Of a DNA stretch of 64,000 nucleotides, positions 1 to 12,262 are shown piece by piece. Each line of letters begins with the position of its first letter. Position 1 is the stretch's first letter. A model generated the notes under the pieces. The model searched no databases. It worked only from the letters and a program-made list of their open reading frames with translations, and was not told the DNA's origin. A program made the position numbers and the translations under genes. The stretch is from Datura wrightii (taxonomy: Eukaryota; Streptophyta; Magnoliopsida; Solanales; Solanaceae): the NCBI GenBank assembly GCA_035772735.1, contig JASDFA010000006.1:28871501-28935500 (forward strand). The letters run 5' to 3'.

Positions 1-136
1 CCAGGAAACGCTTGATTTAACATTGAGGCACGAAGCAGGTGCCCCAGTTACTCAGAATTCACCAAGCCACCACTTGGGTTGCCTCCCAAGAAGCACCTGA
101 TTTAACGTCGCGATACGACGCAAGTCTCTTAACTAC

Positions 137-2618
137 TCAGAATTGGTCAAGTAACTCAAATTCATCCTCTAGTACTAAGACTACACTAAATTCCTTCGGT
201 TGCTGCATTGACCGGCAGATGTAGAAGGTGACCTCTTCTTTGTTCAGTCTGAACTTTAATTAGCTAGCCTCCACATCTACTTAGGCCCTACCAGTTGCAA
301 GGAATGGTCGCCCCAAAATGATGAGGACCTCATAATCAACCTCGCAATCCAAAATCACGAAGTTTGTTGGGAATATGAATCTGTCTACCTTAACAAGCAC
401 ATTGAACAGGATCCCCACTGGATTCTTCATAGTTCTATTGGCCATCAGTAGCCGCATAGAAGTCGGTGTGGGGGCTCCTAAGCCCAATTGCTTGAAGACT
501 ACCAAGGGCATCAGGTTGATGCTCGCTCCTAGATCAAAAAGTGTCCTTGTGAACTCGACATTGCCAATGGTGCAGGGTATAGTGAAAGCACCCGGATCTT
601 CCTTTTTCTGAGCCAAGACCCGTGTAGCTATGGCACTACAGTGATGTACATTATCTACCGGCTCATAGCTTATGGACCTCTTCTTTGTCACCCAGTCCTT
701 CATGAACTTAGCATATCCTAGCATTTGTTCCAATGCCTCAATCAATGGTATGTTCACAGATAATTGTTTAAGCATTGACAAAAATTTTTGTAACTTATCA
801 TTTTCCACCTTCTTCTTCATTCTTTGGAGGAACGGTGGCAGTGGTGCAGGATAGCTTTGTACATTTGAGTTGCTCCTTGATCAATGTCAGGTTCTTTCTC
901 ACCTATTGGGGCCTCTGGCAACTCAGCATTCTCAGTGCCCTCCATCTCAGCACTCTTCTCATTCTCCTTATTTACACTCTCTTTCTTCCATTCAACTACA
1001 ACTGGAAAAGGGGGGTCAACTGTGGCCTTACTACTCCTAGTCATCACCTCCATGCAGTGGCCATCATTCTTTGGGTTTTGGACTATGTTGCATGGTAGTG
1101 TACCCTTTTGTCTAAGGTTTAGTGATGCTGACAGTTGCCAAAGCTGCTGTTTAATCTGCTTGATGGCTATCGCATGAGATTTCACTCTCTAACCCATGCT
1201 TGATATATTGCCACGAATTTCCTTCAATTGATCATCAGCGGACCTTACCTTTTTCAGTATCTCAGCGATCATGCTCTCTAGCTTTGACTGCCCAGCCTCT
1301 CCCTCTCATGCATTGGGAGGCACATATAATCCATCTTGGTCGTTGCGGTGGCCGTCATTCCTTCTCCATTCTTCTTCGCGCTCACGACCTCGGCTCCTGT
1401 CTTTGTACCCATTTCGATTGTAGTTGTCTTTGTATTGGTTCCGACCTTGATTTCTAGAACCTTGGTGCCAATTGTCCTGTCCAGACGCTTAGGCGTTAGC
1501 TCGGAAACCTGCCAATTGGTTATCTAAGAAATTTACCTCTTTCTCGGAATCAGAGTGGTTCTCCCGCGGTTTTGGCCCTTGTGTCCCCACTGCATTCACC
1601 TTTGTGGCTCCAGCTCCCATAATGTGCTTAGTGAGCAAATCCAACGATGTGCGCATATGAGCCAATTGTTGGTCGCGTTCTTCTTCTTTTCTCTGTTGGT
1701 CTGTAATCATACCAACAACATATATACGGGCCGCTGCATCTGCCTCCCGGGTATGCCATGCCCCATTCATTTTGGTCACTCTATCAAGAATAAAGCAGCT
1801 TGCTCCCAGGTGTGACTCATCAATGCTCCTCCCTCTACTATGTCTACTACAGCTTTTGTGTTATTGTTCAAAGACCTATAGAAAATTTCCAACAAACTGT
1901 CATATGGAATTATATGGTTTGGGCACTTTACCAACTTCTTTTGAACCTCAGTCAGGCTTCATGAAGTGCCTCGGTTTTAAGTTATCGGAAATTATAAATT
2001 TCATCCTTGAACTGCAACATTCTGGAGGGGATAAAGAATCTCTCTAAAAAAAGCCTAATTGAATTCCCTCCAGTTGGTTATGGAGTCGTTGGGCAACTCT
2101 GACAACCATAAAGTGGCTTTCCCTGGTAGAGAAAAGGGGAAGAGTCTGAGTCTAATGGCATCTTGTCTCACTCCAAGCAACATCTACGCCTTGAAAATTC
2201 CGACAAAGTTCATCAGGTACAGGTTGGCATCATCCGTTGCATGACCACTGAACACCCCTTTCATGTTTAACAATTGAATCATGGTGCTCGTTATGTCAAA
2301 TTTGGCCCCAACGGGCAGCGGTGGTGGTACAATTGCTCCAGTTGACCCAACTTCATCAATGTCTGGGTCCTTATCATCGAATAATTGAGGGGAAACTCTA
2401 CGACCTCTGTTTCCCTGTCCATATCGACCGGCGTTGACAACCTCGTCTCTTGCATCTTCCACATCTTGAAGTGCAGCTTGCCAAGCTAGCTCGGCTTGCC
2501 TTTCTTCTTCAGCTATGCGGTCGTCTCTTTGCTCCTGATTTTCCATTCTGCACAGTGTTCGTTCAATATCGGGGTTCAACAGAATCAGGGGATTTCCACT
2601 ACTCCGAGTGCTTGGCAT
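137..2618 (-). pseudogene. Gag-protease relic of Athila-like unit A
   Basis: It starts MPSTRSSGNP (ATG at 2618). A Gag core follows with MIQLLNMKGVFSGHATDD, then stops and frameshifts, then blocks around 1780-1490 (DAAARIYVVGMITDQQRK, EKEVNFLDNQ). The retropepsin segment spans about 680-280 with the active-site-like FDLGASINLMP and the later VDYEVLIILGRPFL. The final block KEFSVVLVLED reaches a stop at 137-139. The retropepsin of this group often has DLGAS rather than DSGA. The chain is broken by at least one frameshift and several stops and is not functional. Confidence 0.75.
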
Positions 2619-2723
2619 TCACTGATCAACAACCTGTGGATATCAAAAATAAAAATAAATTGTAATTCAATAAATAACTAATGAAAGTCAAATACTATCA
2701 ATTAATCTAGTCTTAGCCGTATT

Positions 2724-2740
2724 CCCCGGCAACAACACCA
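2724..2740 (-). promoter_or_regulatory. Primer binding site, tRNA-Asp type, unit A
   Basis: The minus strand reads TGGTGTTGTTGCCGGGG, close to the TGGCGCCGTTGCCGGGG site typical of Athila/Calypso elements. It lies a few bases outside the TATCA end of the LTR. The CC-to-TT differences look like deamination-type decay. Confidence 0.65.
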
Positions 2741-2745
2741 CTTTT

Positions 2746-4344
2746 TGATAATGCTCAAACTCACACCTCCTTTCGAAGTATGAAGTGGATGTTGTCAATA
2801 AAGAACCCAACAGAGCGGTTGGGGTCGAACCCACAGAGAATACGGAAAATCTAGACTAACGCCTATAAGTGAACTTGTTGGTTAGTTACTCCAATTGGGG
2901 GGTTTTAAGAAAATAATATTTAAAACAATGATTAAAATTGTGATGTAAAATCAAGAGTTAAGAATAACTAGGGTTTGTATTCCCCATGGGTTCATAACTG
3001 TTTGGGGTATACACACATGACCATTACTAATGCTTTACTTACAGGACTGATAACTAGGGTTCATCCAAATGACTAGTCCGTCCCTATTGGATGACTATAC
3101 TCAATCACCAAGTTAGGTCTCATGAGCGGTTTCAAACATCTGTTATCAATAAGGCCCAAATTTAACTATTCTGCGACCACAACTCAAGTTAATACAATGA
3201 TCATCAAGATCAAGGCTTTGTTGTAATTCTCTTTTCCTAATCTCTACCTCTCTAGGCTCAAGAAAGTAAAGAAATCGGGCAAGTCCTAACGTTGTACACC
3301 ATTAAGAAATGTTTAAGCATGAAGAGAATACAATACAAGCGTTTTACATTGGTTTTGTATCATGTTTGCGTATCCATAGCTTATTAATCCATCATGGTTC
3401 CCACAACCCTAGCTATGGAGGTTTTAGCCTCTCATAGTTACAAGGTTGTGAGATGCATTCATCATTAAACACATAATTCAATACTTACAATTCTAGATGA
3501 GAGAAAAAGCTTCTTTAATTATCTCCGAAATAACTCAAAAACAATTCACAAAGATCAAGAAAGAATTCAAGAAAAGGTTGATCATAAGTTAATCAACTTA
3601 ATTCAATGATCTCTCTCGTCCTATTACCTTCTCTAACTTGTTCTAACGATTGTTGACCTCCCTTCTAAAAAATAAAACATAAAAAGTATTTACATAAGAA
3701 TCTTTTTCCTAAAATAACAGGGTAACTTTCTATAACTGCTTCCGCTCGAGCCACGATCGATCATACGACCTATAACAGGTTTGTACGGATCGTACTTGCT
3801 ATCCGTAAGTCCTTGGCTTGCTGAAATTTGGCTAAGTGTTGGGCCTTGATATGACTCGTACATGCATCCTATGAGTCGTACTGTACTTCCGTGGCTTGAC
3901 TCTAAGAATTCTCAATTTTTCTAAAGTTTTCCACAAATGTGATGGTACGACTCGTTCCTCTCCGCCACAACTCATACTGTCTAATCGTGTCAGGAGTCTG
4001 CCTCTTGTGCAATTCTTCTTAATATTTCCATGACTCAGTGCTATGGTTCGTAGAATGTTTTATGACTCATACTAAGAGTCGTAGGATGCACTCTTCACAA
4101 TTCATCCATCTGAAACTTTTCATGATCTTTAGTACGTCTCATACCATCAACCTACGGCTCATATTTAGACTGTGACTTTAGCCCATTTTCTGCACTTTCG
4201 GGCTATCTTTTACACATTCTTACTCCAATACCTATTTGTCCTATAATCAAAGAAAAGGTGTTTTATATCTATATAAACACACCTAATTCCATGTTATTAT
4301 CTTAGTTTTGAGTGTCGAAAGTGCTGTAAAATCACAGCATATCA
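2746..4344 (-). repeat. LTR shared by Athila-like units B and A (1,599 bp)
   Basis: On the minus strand it begins TGATATGCTGTG and ends GAGCATTATCA, with TGATA/TATCA inverted ends. It is preceded by a polypurine-like CTTAAGTTGAGGGTGT and followed by a primer site. It aligns along its length with 12263-13810. It contains many ACGACTCGTA-like motifs at 3740-4180. Confidence 0.75.
3740..4180. repeat. Degenerate palindromic ACGACTCGTA array in LTR A
   Basis: Short variants of TACGACTCGTA and TACGAGTCGTA recur roughly every 20-40 bp (for example near 3770, 3850, 3950 and 4060). The motif is nearly its own reverse complement. The same kind of array occurs at 8110-8520, 9090-9430 and 13260-13640. 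Confidence 0.6.
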
Positions 4345-4360
4345 ACACCCTCAACTTAAG
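4345..4360 (-). other. Polypurine-like tract of unit B
   Basis: The minus strand reads CTTAAGTTGAGGGTGT directly before the LTR start TGATA. In related elements the motif here is an AAGTTTGGGGG-type tract, so this is a decayed version at the expected place. Confidence 0.5.
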
Positions 4361-5145
4361 ACTTTTGCATGTCCTCAGGCAAAGAAAAAAACTAAAACGC
4401 GATGCTCAACTAGAAAATAAATCTAGAATACTACAGCCATTACCAAACAAAATTTGCACTATATATTCAACAACTTTTGACCCGATTTCCATGAACCATT
4501 ATCAACTAATGTACTACAAGCAACCATAAAACATGCTAAGCAAGGATCAAGACATGTCATCTAGCTATCAATAGGCAATCAAGTCATCACTGATGTTACA
4601 GACCAATGGTAAAAGTAAACATAACCCATGGACCCTCACAACAAATGATGTCCCTACTCACAGATATAATGTCAAATATTGCATGGGACTGAACAAGCGA
4701 GACTCTCACTCTTACAAAGAAGTTTCGAGTACTGTGTATCAGATACCATAGGCTTACCATTATTTTCTCTGCTTCGGTCTGTCAGATGGTCAGATTAGGA
4801 TCACTGTAGGACTTGCTGCGGCTTGTAATGTAAGCTTTAGGGCTGGACATGATAAATGGCCCTTCCTTGGCACTACATAAATTGGCTTCACCATATACCT
4901 ATTTCACCCTCTTTTTCTTCTCATTCTTTTTCCTCCCTTTTCACCTCTTTTGTATGCATTTGTATGGGGTGTAGTGTATTTTCAACCTTTTCAAGCATTA
5001 TTTTTTCTTTTGAATTTTATTTTTCAAGATTTTCAACTTATTCATCTCTCTTTTTCATTTTTCACACCATACCTCATTTTTCACCTTCTCTCTTTTCTTT
5101 CCCTTTTTCTTGTTCCCACCATTTATGCACCCCTACTCTAGCCAC

Positions 5146-5176
5146 CCTCAACATAGGAATTTTGCCTATGTTGAGG
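5146..5176. other. Perfect 12-bp hairpin in the 3' non-coding region of unit B
   Basis: CCTCAACATAGG (5146-5157) and its exact reverse complement CCTATGTTGAGG (5165-5176) flank a 7-nt loop. The hairpin lies between the env-like ORF and the polypurine tract, next to a pyrimidine-rich stretch (4870-5130, purine-rich on the coding strand). Confidence 0.65.
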
Positions 5177-5824
5177 TTCACAATGTCCAAGGAAGGACCA
5201 GGGCCAAAACAGGTTCATTATAAAAAATGAGTACGGTTCATCGGTTAATCAAAAAAATGGTCTATTAAAGGCTCAAAATTGGGATCAAGGGAATCATATG
5301 ATTTTGGTAGGGTCATTTAGGCTAAAAGTGAGCTTAACAAAAAACGACCTATGATCATATCCTAACCAACCATCCTTAGCCTATGCAAAGACCAACCAGG
5401 CAAGTTCTATATCTTCAACATAGTACTGAACTAAGTATCAAACCTCACTAACTCATGAAACATGACTTATATTCACTTTACCTATCTGATTTACACATGT
5501 ATTAACAAAACTACTCGTGCTAATTCACTAAATGACATGAAAAGATCCATAGAAGTCATGCATGCAGTCATAAGTGCATAGCTAATGCATCAAAAAAATT
5601 TTAAATATGGTCAATTTTTTAGAAATCCAAAACTAGTGCACTTTCATTGGCTGAGTACTCCTAAGCTATTTTCTAATTAAACAAAAATTATGAAATAAGA
5701 AAATAAAATCCTAAACATGCCGGTTCTACTAGATAGCATACCCGAGGGAAAAGAAATACAGCAAGAAAAACCCTCAGACAAATCCAAAAAATTCAAAAAA
5801 TTACAAGTACACCCCCTCCCCTTT

Positions 5825-8037
5825 TCAAAAATTGTGCTTCGTCCCCGAAGCATGAACTACAAGAACAGAGGGAAGGGAACATACCTGTGGCGTTCTAGCG
5901 CTTCTGTCATCCTGCCAAGGAGGTACCTCAGTTGCAATCGTGGCGCTAGCGGTGGCCGGCATACTCAATGGTGTATCAATAGGGGGATTGGTTACCCTCT
6001 CAATAGTCTCGGCCGTCTCTATGGCCTCTGTGGTGATCGGGGCTAAATCTGACTCGCTCAAAGGGTCCTTGCCACTAGCAAGTTCGTGCTGAGCCATGGT
6101 AGAGCTACCTACGCCTCTAGCTCGCTCCTGCAGCTGACATATGTGAGTCACGAGTCTGCAGGCTCTCTACACGTGCCCGCTTGCGTTCTCTTTTTTCTCT
6201 CTTCCTCTTCTTCCTCAAACTTTCTTCTCCAACATCCTCGGAGACTCTTTTCTTTGCTTTTCCTTTGTAGCTACCATCGGCTCCTAATAAGCCACCAAGT
6301 CAATCTCCTCATCAGGTTCTTCATCAAGGTCCGAAAGAGTGGGGGCTGATATGACTGTCGGTTGTCGTGATGACAAATCAGCTACTTGGATCCGAGGAGC
6401 CCCCAACTCCTCACAAAGACTGCTGGTATCCATTTGCTCCACCATACGCATGTTGAATCGGCTCTCAAATCCATCCAGGCGAGCATGTAAGGCCTATGTT
6501 GCTGTGTCAATCTCTACTTTTACCCAGGGCTTCACATTCTCCATCATTGCCTGAATATTTCTTTCGGCCATGGTCAACCTCTTGAAAAATTTCTAGAGAA
6601 AATCCTGGGGCACTAGGAGTACCCTACTGGAGTCTGAGTCGGCAGGCTAGGAAGTGATGTAGCATAAGTGTTGGGAGTTGCCTCTGAATGACCGTCATCT
6701 GTAGCCGGTGTCTTACTCTGCTCTTGTGAGGTGAGGGCATTCACCTATGCGCCCCCTGCTGGCTGGGTTTATGGAACTGCTGTGGGAAGTCGAACTAGAC
6801 TCACGGGTTCATTTCATCCCAGATTAAGCCAATGTCTGCTATCCTCTGCCCTCCAATCAAGCGCTCCTCACCCCATCGCACTGACACTCTGCCTCTTTGC
6901 ATAATTTGAAAACGAGGCTCGGGAATGGGATGGTAGTGCTCAATCCCACAGCCCAATCTCATATTTCCTCTGCGATGATCCTTGGGATGTTGATGGGGTA
7001 TCAGGACATGAGGCATGCCACCGGAGCTGCTCTGTCTGCACTTAAGGTGTTTTCAATGACTGTTGATGCTAATCGATGATGTACTAATGTCCAGCAGGCT
7101 TTTTCTATGAAATTGAGTGAGTTTTTGGTAACCTGATTTCGATCTGATACCCACTCTGCTTCCTCTTTGTCCTCATCTATAACACCTACCAACCACTATA
7201 GCTGCCTTTGTCTCTCCTCAAATCCTAGCTACCTAATTTACTTCAGTACCTCCACTCAGTACTCATATTCCGGTGTGAAATGTGGAGGTATAAACTGGGG
7301 CCCGTACAGGATCCGAGAGATAGTGCGCTCAGAGATACAACCTCTCTCCCTCTGACCATGACACTCTCCAATTTGGGATGGTCTTTCACTTTCTGCCCCG
7401 TTTTTGCCTTTTCCTCCATGGTTGCCAAGTAGTTGTCAAATAACTCATGGACTATCTATGAAGTGTACTGGTCTGGAGTCCTAGTCATCCATTCGAGCCT
7501 ATAAAAGTTTAATATCCGCTTCATCTCCTCTACTTCATTCAATGTGTTGGTGAGGACTTGTGGTTCTTCTTGGATGCTCTGTCTGGGTTTGTTTTTGGCG
7601 GTGAGAGCAATGCCTTGTTCATAGATTTCCTGTAGTCTTGGCACTCTCCACCGGATGGTACGACTCTCCGTAGGCGGGATCTGCTACTGCTTAGCATTTG
7701 GAGCCTCCTCCTCTGACTCGGAACTGCCACTTGCCTCTCCAGATTGGGTCTCCTCAAACCCTTCTTCTGCATTTGAGCTGCTTCCCGACTCCTGATTACC
7801 TTCCTTGGCCCCCTCCTCAGACTAGAGAGCTTAGGTAGATGTGGAAGTAGCAGCAACAACTTGAGCTTTGGCCTTGGCCCTAGTGGTTCAGGTTCCGTCT
7901 GTGTCTGATGTATCAACCTGGTATTGCTCAACTGAACCACTAGGGGAGTTGCCTGTTTGCTCATGCTCAGACTCAGATGTTTCATCATGTAATGTCCTCC
8001 GAGTAGTTGCTTTAGTTGCCTTATGTTTGACTGTCAT
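5825..8037 (-). pseudogene. Env-like / 'putative plant transposon protein' ORF relic of unit B
   Basis: Starts MTVKHKATKATTRR at 8037. An acidic Ser/Glu-rich N-terminal region follows to about 7660, then VPRLQEIYEQG (7644), an EWMTRTPDQYTS block, and NYLATMEEKAKTG with SVMVRGREVVSLSA (about 7428-7330). Further on are GVIDEDKEEAEWVSDRNQVTKN (7192) and a segment with IADIGLIWDEMN (about 6830). A Thr/Ala-rich C-terminal part runs to 5825. The VRGREV block and overall layout resemble the plant transposon protein domain seen in Solanaceae. It sits where Athila/Calypso elements carry an env-like gene. It has many stops. The family assignment is from memory of the pattern. Confidence 0.5.
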
Positions 8038-8109
8038 TGTACCTGTAGAAAAAAGGATTAGAATTCCATATTTGAGAAAGAAAATCAAGAATATAGATCC
8101 TCAATAACT

Positions 8110-9430
8110 AACCACGAGTCAACACTATGGGTCGTACCTTAGAGGTACGACTCGTATGATGACTCGTGATATCTTAAAACGCATATTACGACTTCCAGGT
8201 AAGACTCATACCATGATGGTATGATCCGTACCTTGAGTCGTATGAGGATTCCCCTTTGCTGACAAATCCTCTGTATTTTTCCACGACTCATGGTACGACC
8301 TGTAGTTCAATTCCACGAGTCGTAAGAAGGACCATACTGCCTCATCAGAACTTGGCCCTATTCAGGTCTTTGGTATGAATGCACAGTACGACTCGTAGTG
8401 GCAAACCACAAACCGTACTGGGGTTCGTACCTCTAGCCTTGACTTATTTTAGCTTGGTACAGTCCCAATGAGCCATCCTACTAGTCGTAGTATCAAACCA
8501 CGAGTCGTAGGAAGGCTTGTGAAGCTTGTCCCTACCTTGATTTTGGTCCAGTGTTTAGGGAATTCCATTTTTTTATATTTTGGGTACTCAAAATTCCCCA
8601 GGTTTAGGCATCTAGTTTTTAACTTTATTCTTGACAACTACTCTTCCCTCCCCTTTTTATTTACTACCCGTAACTCATTGTGAATGGTTCAATGCACAAG
8701 TTCATCAAATTTTTAAAGTCTTTCCCCGTCACAAACAATTCGATAATACCCCTGTTCATTGTCTTTTTCACAATTTTTCAAGCAAAAATAATGACTCACA
8801 GGGGTTTTGGCACCATCACATCAAGCATATGATTTTTATCAATATTCAAAGCAATACACTTGTTAGCTGCTTACTTCGACTGGTAATCAAGGATTAGGGT
8901 TGAGAGGAACTTGATTGAGCAAGAAATTTCTCAAATTTTTCTTTGGTTTTGAGTTACGGGTGTGGGGGAGTGGTGAGTGTAAGTCGTGACTTCGGTGTTG
9001 TTTGCATGGGAGAAGGGTTGGTTTAGGTTTGAAGTTTAAATAAGTGAAAGGGCAGATTTTAAAAATCCAGGCCGAGTCGGGTAATCTCAAGGATTTTGAC
9101 CCGTCACGACTCGTACCACGAGTCGTAGGTAATCCCCACAACTCGTCCCCTGGACCCGTGCTTTAGAGATTTGAGAAACTTACCTGAGGACCTACAAATG
9201 CATCTTACGACTCGTACCATGAGGGTACAGGTTGTACTATGACTCATAGGCCTTTATCTCATATGATTTGGCTAGTTCACAGGTACAATGAATACAACGA
9301 TCCGTATACTGACGTTACGAATCGTAGGTCCAACCGTACCCCGAACCCCTACTCTAAAGCACTTCTATGATTCTCACCACGCCTCCTGCTACGGCTCGTA
9401 TGATGCTATCATGAGTCGTACAGAGATCCC
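8110..9430. repeat. Degenerate ACGACTCGTA arrays in the pol-less interior of unit B
   Basis: Two dense blocks (about 8110-8520 and 9090-9430) of CACGAGTCGTA/TACGACTCGTA variants flank a less repetitive middle. The region lies between gag-protease and the env-like ORF, where pol would be expected. No RT or integrase motif can be read in any frame. Confidence 0.6.
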
Positions 9431-9506
9431 TAGCAACTACTTTTTCAGCAGTTTTATGCCACCAGTGTTTGTTTTCCCTGTACACTAAACACACATCGGT
9501 TAAGTT

Positions 9507-9672
9507 ACTTGGGTTGCCTCTTAAGAAGCATTTAATTAACGTCGCGGCACAACGCAGGTGGCTTGGTTACTGAGAATTCACCAAGCCACCACTTGGGTTG
9601 CCTCCCAAGAAGCGCCTAATTTAACGTAACGGCACGACGCAAGTCTCTTAATTACTCAGAATTCATCAAGTA
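9507..9672 (-). repeat. Two tandem copies of an about 84-bp unit after the protease
   Basis: Units start ACTTGGGTTGCCTC at 9507 and 9591, and each contains an AAGAAGC, TTTAACGT and CGGCAC/GACGCA series. Parts of the same unit appear at about 1-130 in unit A. It lies directly downstream of the protease end on the minus strand. Confidence 0.6.
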
Positions 9673-12135
9673 ACTCAGATTCATCCTCTAGTGCTGAGAC
9701 TACACTAAATTCCTTCGATTACTGTATTGACCGGCAGATATTGAAGGTGACCTCTTCTTTGTTCATTCTGAACTTTAATTGGCCAACCTCCACATCTACT
9801 ATCGCCCTCCCAATTGTAAGGAATGATCTCCCCAAAATGATGGGGACCTCATAATCAACCTCGCAATCCAAAATCACGAAGTCTGTTGGGAATATGAATC
9901 TGTCTACCTTAAAAAGCACATCGAACAGGATCCTCACTGACTTATTCACAGTTCTATCGGCCATCAGTAGCCGCATAGAAGTCGGTGTGGGGGCTCCTAA
10001 GCCCAATTGCTTGAACACTGCCAAGGGAATCAGGTTGATGCTCGCTCCTAGATCAAAAAGTATCCTTGCGAACTCGACATTGCCAATGGTGCAGGGTATA
10101 GTGAAAGCACCCGGATCTTCCTTTTTCTGAGCCAGGACCTATGTAGCTATGGCACTACAGTGATGTACATTATCTACCGTCTCATAGCTTATGGACCTCT
10201 TCTTTGTCACCAAGTCCTTCATGAACTTAGCATATCCTGACATTTCTCCAATTCCTCAACCAATGGTATGTTCACAGATAATTGTTTAAGCATTGATAGG
10301 AATTTTCGGAACTTACCATTTTCTGCCTTCTTTTTCATTCTTTGGGGGAATGGTGGCGGTGGTGCGAGATAGCTTTTTATATTTGAGTTGCTCCTTGATT
10401 AATGTCAAGTTCTTTTCACCAATTAGGGCCTCTAGCAACTCAGCATTCTCAGAGCCCTCCATCTCAGCACTCTTCTCATTCTCCTCATTTACGCTATCTT
10501 TTTACCTTTCAACTACAACCGAAAAAGGGAGGTCAACTGTGGCCTTACCACTCCTAGTCATCACCGCCATGCAGTGGCCATCATTCTTTGGGTTCTGGAT
10601 GGTGTTTCTAGGTAGTGTACCCTTTTGTCTATGGTTCAGTGATGCTGATAGTTTCCCAAGCTACTCTTCAATCTACTTGATGGCTGTCGCAAGAGATTCC
10701 ACTCTTTGACCCACACTTGATATATCACCACGAATTTCCTTCAATTGATTATCAGTGGACCTCACCTTTTTCAGCATCTCGGCCATCAAGCTCTCTAGCT
10801 TTGACTGCCCAGCCTCTCCCTCTCGTGCATTAGGAGGCACATATACTCCATCTTGAGCGTAGCAGTAGCCGTCATTCCTTATCCATTCTCCTTCACGCTC
10901 ACGACCTCGGCTCCTATCTTTGTACCCATTTTGATTGTAGTTGTCTCTATATTGGTCCCGACCTTGGTTTCCAGAACCTTAGCGCCAATTGTCCTGTCCA
11001 GACGCTTGGGCGTTGGCTCGGAAACCCGCCACTTGGTTATCCAGGAAATTTACCTCTTCCGTAGAATCAGAGTGGTCCGCTAGTGTTTCCAGTCCTTATG
11101 TCCCCACTACATTCACCTTTGTGGCTCCATCTCCCATAATGTTCTTAGTGAGAAAATCCAACGATGTGTGCATATGAGCCAATTCCTGGTCGCGTTCTTC
11201 TCCTTTCCTCTGTTGGTCTGCAATCAGACCAACAACATATATACCGGCCGCTGCATCTGCCTCACGGGTATTCCATGCCCTATTCATTTTGGTTACTCTA
11301 TCAAGAGTAATAGAAGCTTGCTCCCAGGTGTGACTCATCAATGCTCCTCCCACCACTGTGTCTGCTACAACTTTTGTGTTGTTGTTCAAAGACCTGTAGA
11401 AAATTTTCAACAAACTGTCATCTAAAATTTTATGGTTTGGGCACTTTACCAACTTCTTCTTGAACCTCAGCTAGGTTTTATGAAGTGCCTCGGTTTTAAG
11501 TTGTTGGAAATTATAAATTTCATCCTTGAGTTGCAACATTCTGGAGGGGCAAAAGAATCTCTCTAAAAAGGCCTACTTGAGTTCCCTCCAGTTGGTTATG
11601 GAGTCGTTGGGCAACTCTGACAACCATAAAGTGGCTTCCCCTGATAGAGAAAAAGGGAAGAGTCTGAGTCTAATGACATCTTGGCTCACTCCAGGCAACC
11701 TGTATGCCTTGCAAATTCCCACAAAGTTCATCAGGTGTAGGTTGGCGTCATCCGCTGCATGACCACGGAATACCCCTTTCATGTTTAACAATTGAATCAT
11801 AGTGGTCGTTATGTCAAATTTGGCTCCAGCAGGCAACGGTGGTGGTGCAATTGCTCCAGTTGACCCAACTTTGTCAATGTTTGGTTCCTCATCATCGAAG
11901 AACTGAGGGTAACTCTACGAACTCTGTTGCCCCGTCCATGTCGACCGGCGTTGGCAACCTCGTCTCTTGCATCTTGCGCATCCTCAAGTGCAGCTTGCCG
12001 AGCTAGCTCGTCTTGCCTTGCTTTTTCAGCTATGTGGGCACCTCTCTGCTCCTAGTTTTCCATTCTGTGCAGTGTTCGTTCAATCTCGGGGTTAAACAGA
12101 ATCTGGGGATTTCCACTACTCTGAGTGCTTGGCAT
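9656..12135 (-). pseudogene. Gag-protease relic of Athila-like unit B
   Basis: The sister copy of the unit A gene. The Gag segment at 11836-11573 (MIQLLNMKGVFRGHAADD, RLFPFSLSGEATLWLSELPNDS) is better preserved than in unit A. Gag continues at 11452-11096 (KCPNHKILDDSLLKIFYRSL, SHTWEQASITLDRVTK). Retropepsin is at about 10080-9720 with FDLGASINLIPLAVFKQLG and PIILGRSFL. A TAG interrupts the start region (after HRMEN) and further stops occur. No CCHC knuckle was recognised. Confidence 0.75.
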
Positions 12136-12240
12136 TCACTGATCAACAACCTGTGGGTATCAAAAATAAAAAGAAAACATAATTTTGGAAATAACTACCA
12201 AAAGTCAAATACTATTAATTAATCTAGTCTTAGCCGTATT

Positions 12241-12257
12241 CCCCAGCAACGGTGTCA
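12241..12257 (-). promoter_or_regulatory. Primer binding site, tRNA-Asp type, unit B
   Basis: The minus strand reads TGACACCGTTGCTGGGG, just inside the LTR at 12263-13810. It differs from the canonical tRNA-Asp type site at a few positions, different ones from those changed in unit A. Confidence 0.65.
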
Positions 12258-12262
12258 CTTTT

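Larger units (their letters stand above)
1..2745 (-). mobile_element. Second Athila-like internal region (unit A), cut by the window start
   Basis: Immediately downstream (on the minus strand) of LTR 2746-4344 there is another primer site (2740-2724) and another gag-protease (2618-137), closely similar to that of unit B. Positions 30-130 match the GGTTGCCTCCCAAGAAGC repeat of 9507-9672. One LTR therefore serves both as 3' LTR of unit B and 5' LTR of unit A. The remainder lies outside the window. Confidence 0.75.

Noticed and set aside
375..1185. Plus-strand and antisense ORFs over the gag-protease of unit A
   Set aside because: The true reading is the minus-strand retropepsin (FDLGASINLMP); the others are shadows.
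4856..5230. ORF of 124 codons rich in Phe/Ser
   Set aside because: It lies in a polypyrimidine stretch on the non-coding strand of the Athila-like element, so its length reflects composition only.
7539..7988. Ser/Arg-rich minus-strand ORF of 149 codons
   Set aside because: It is a shifted frame of the acidic N-terminal part of the env-like ORF; no Arg-rich protein is expected there.
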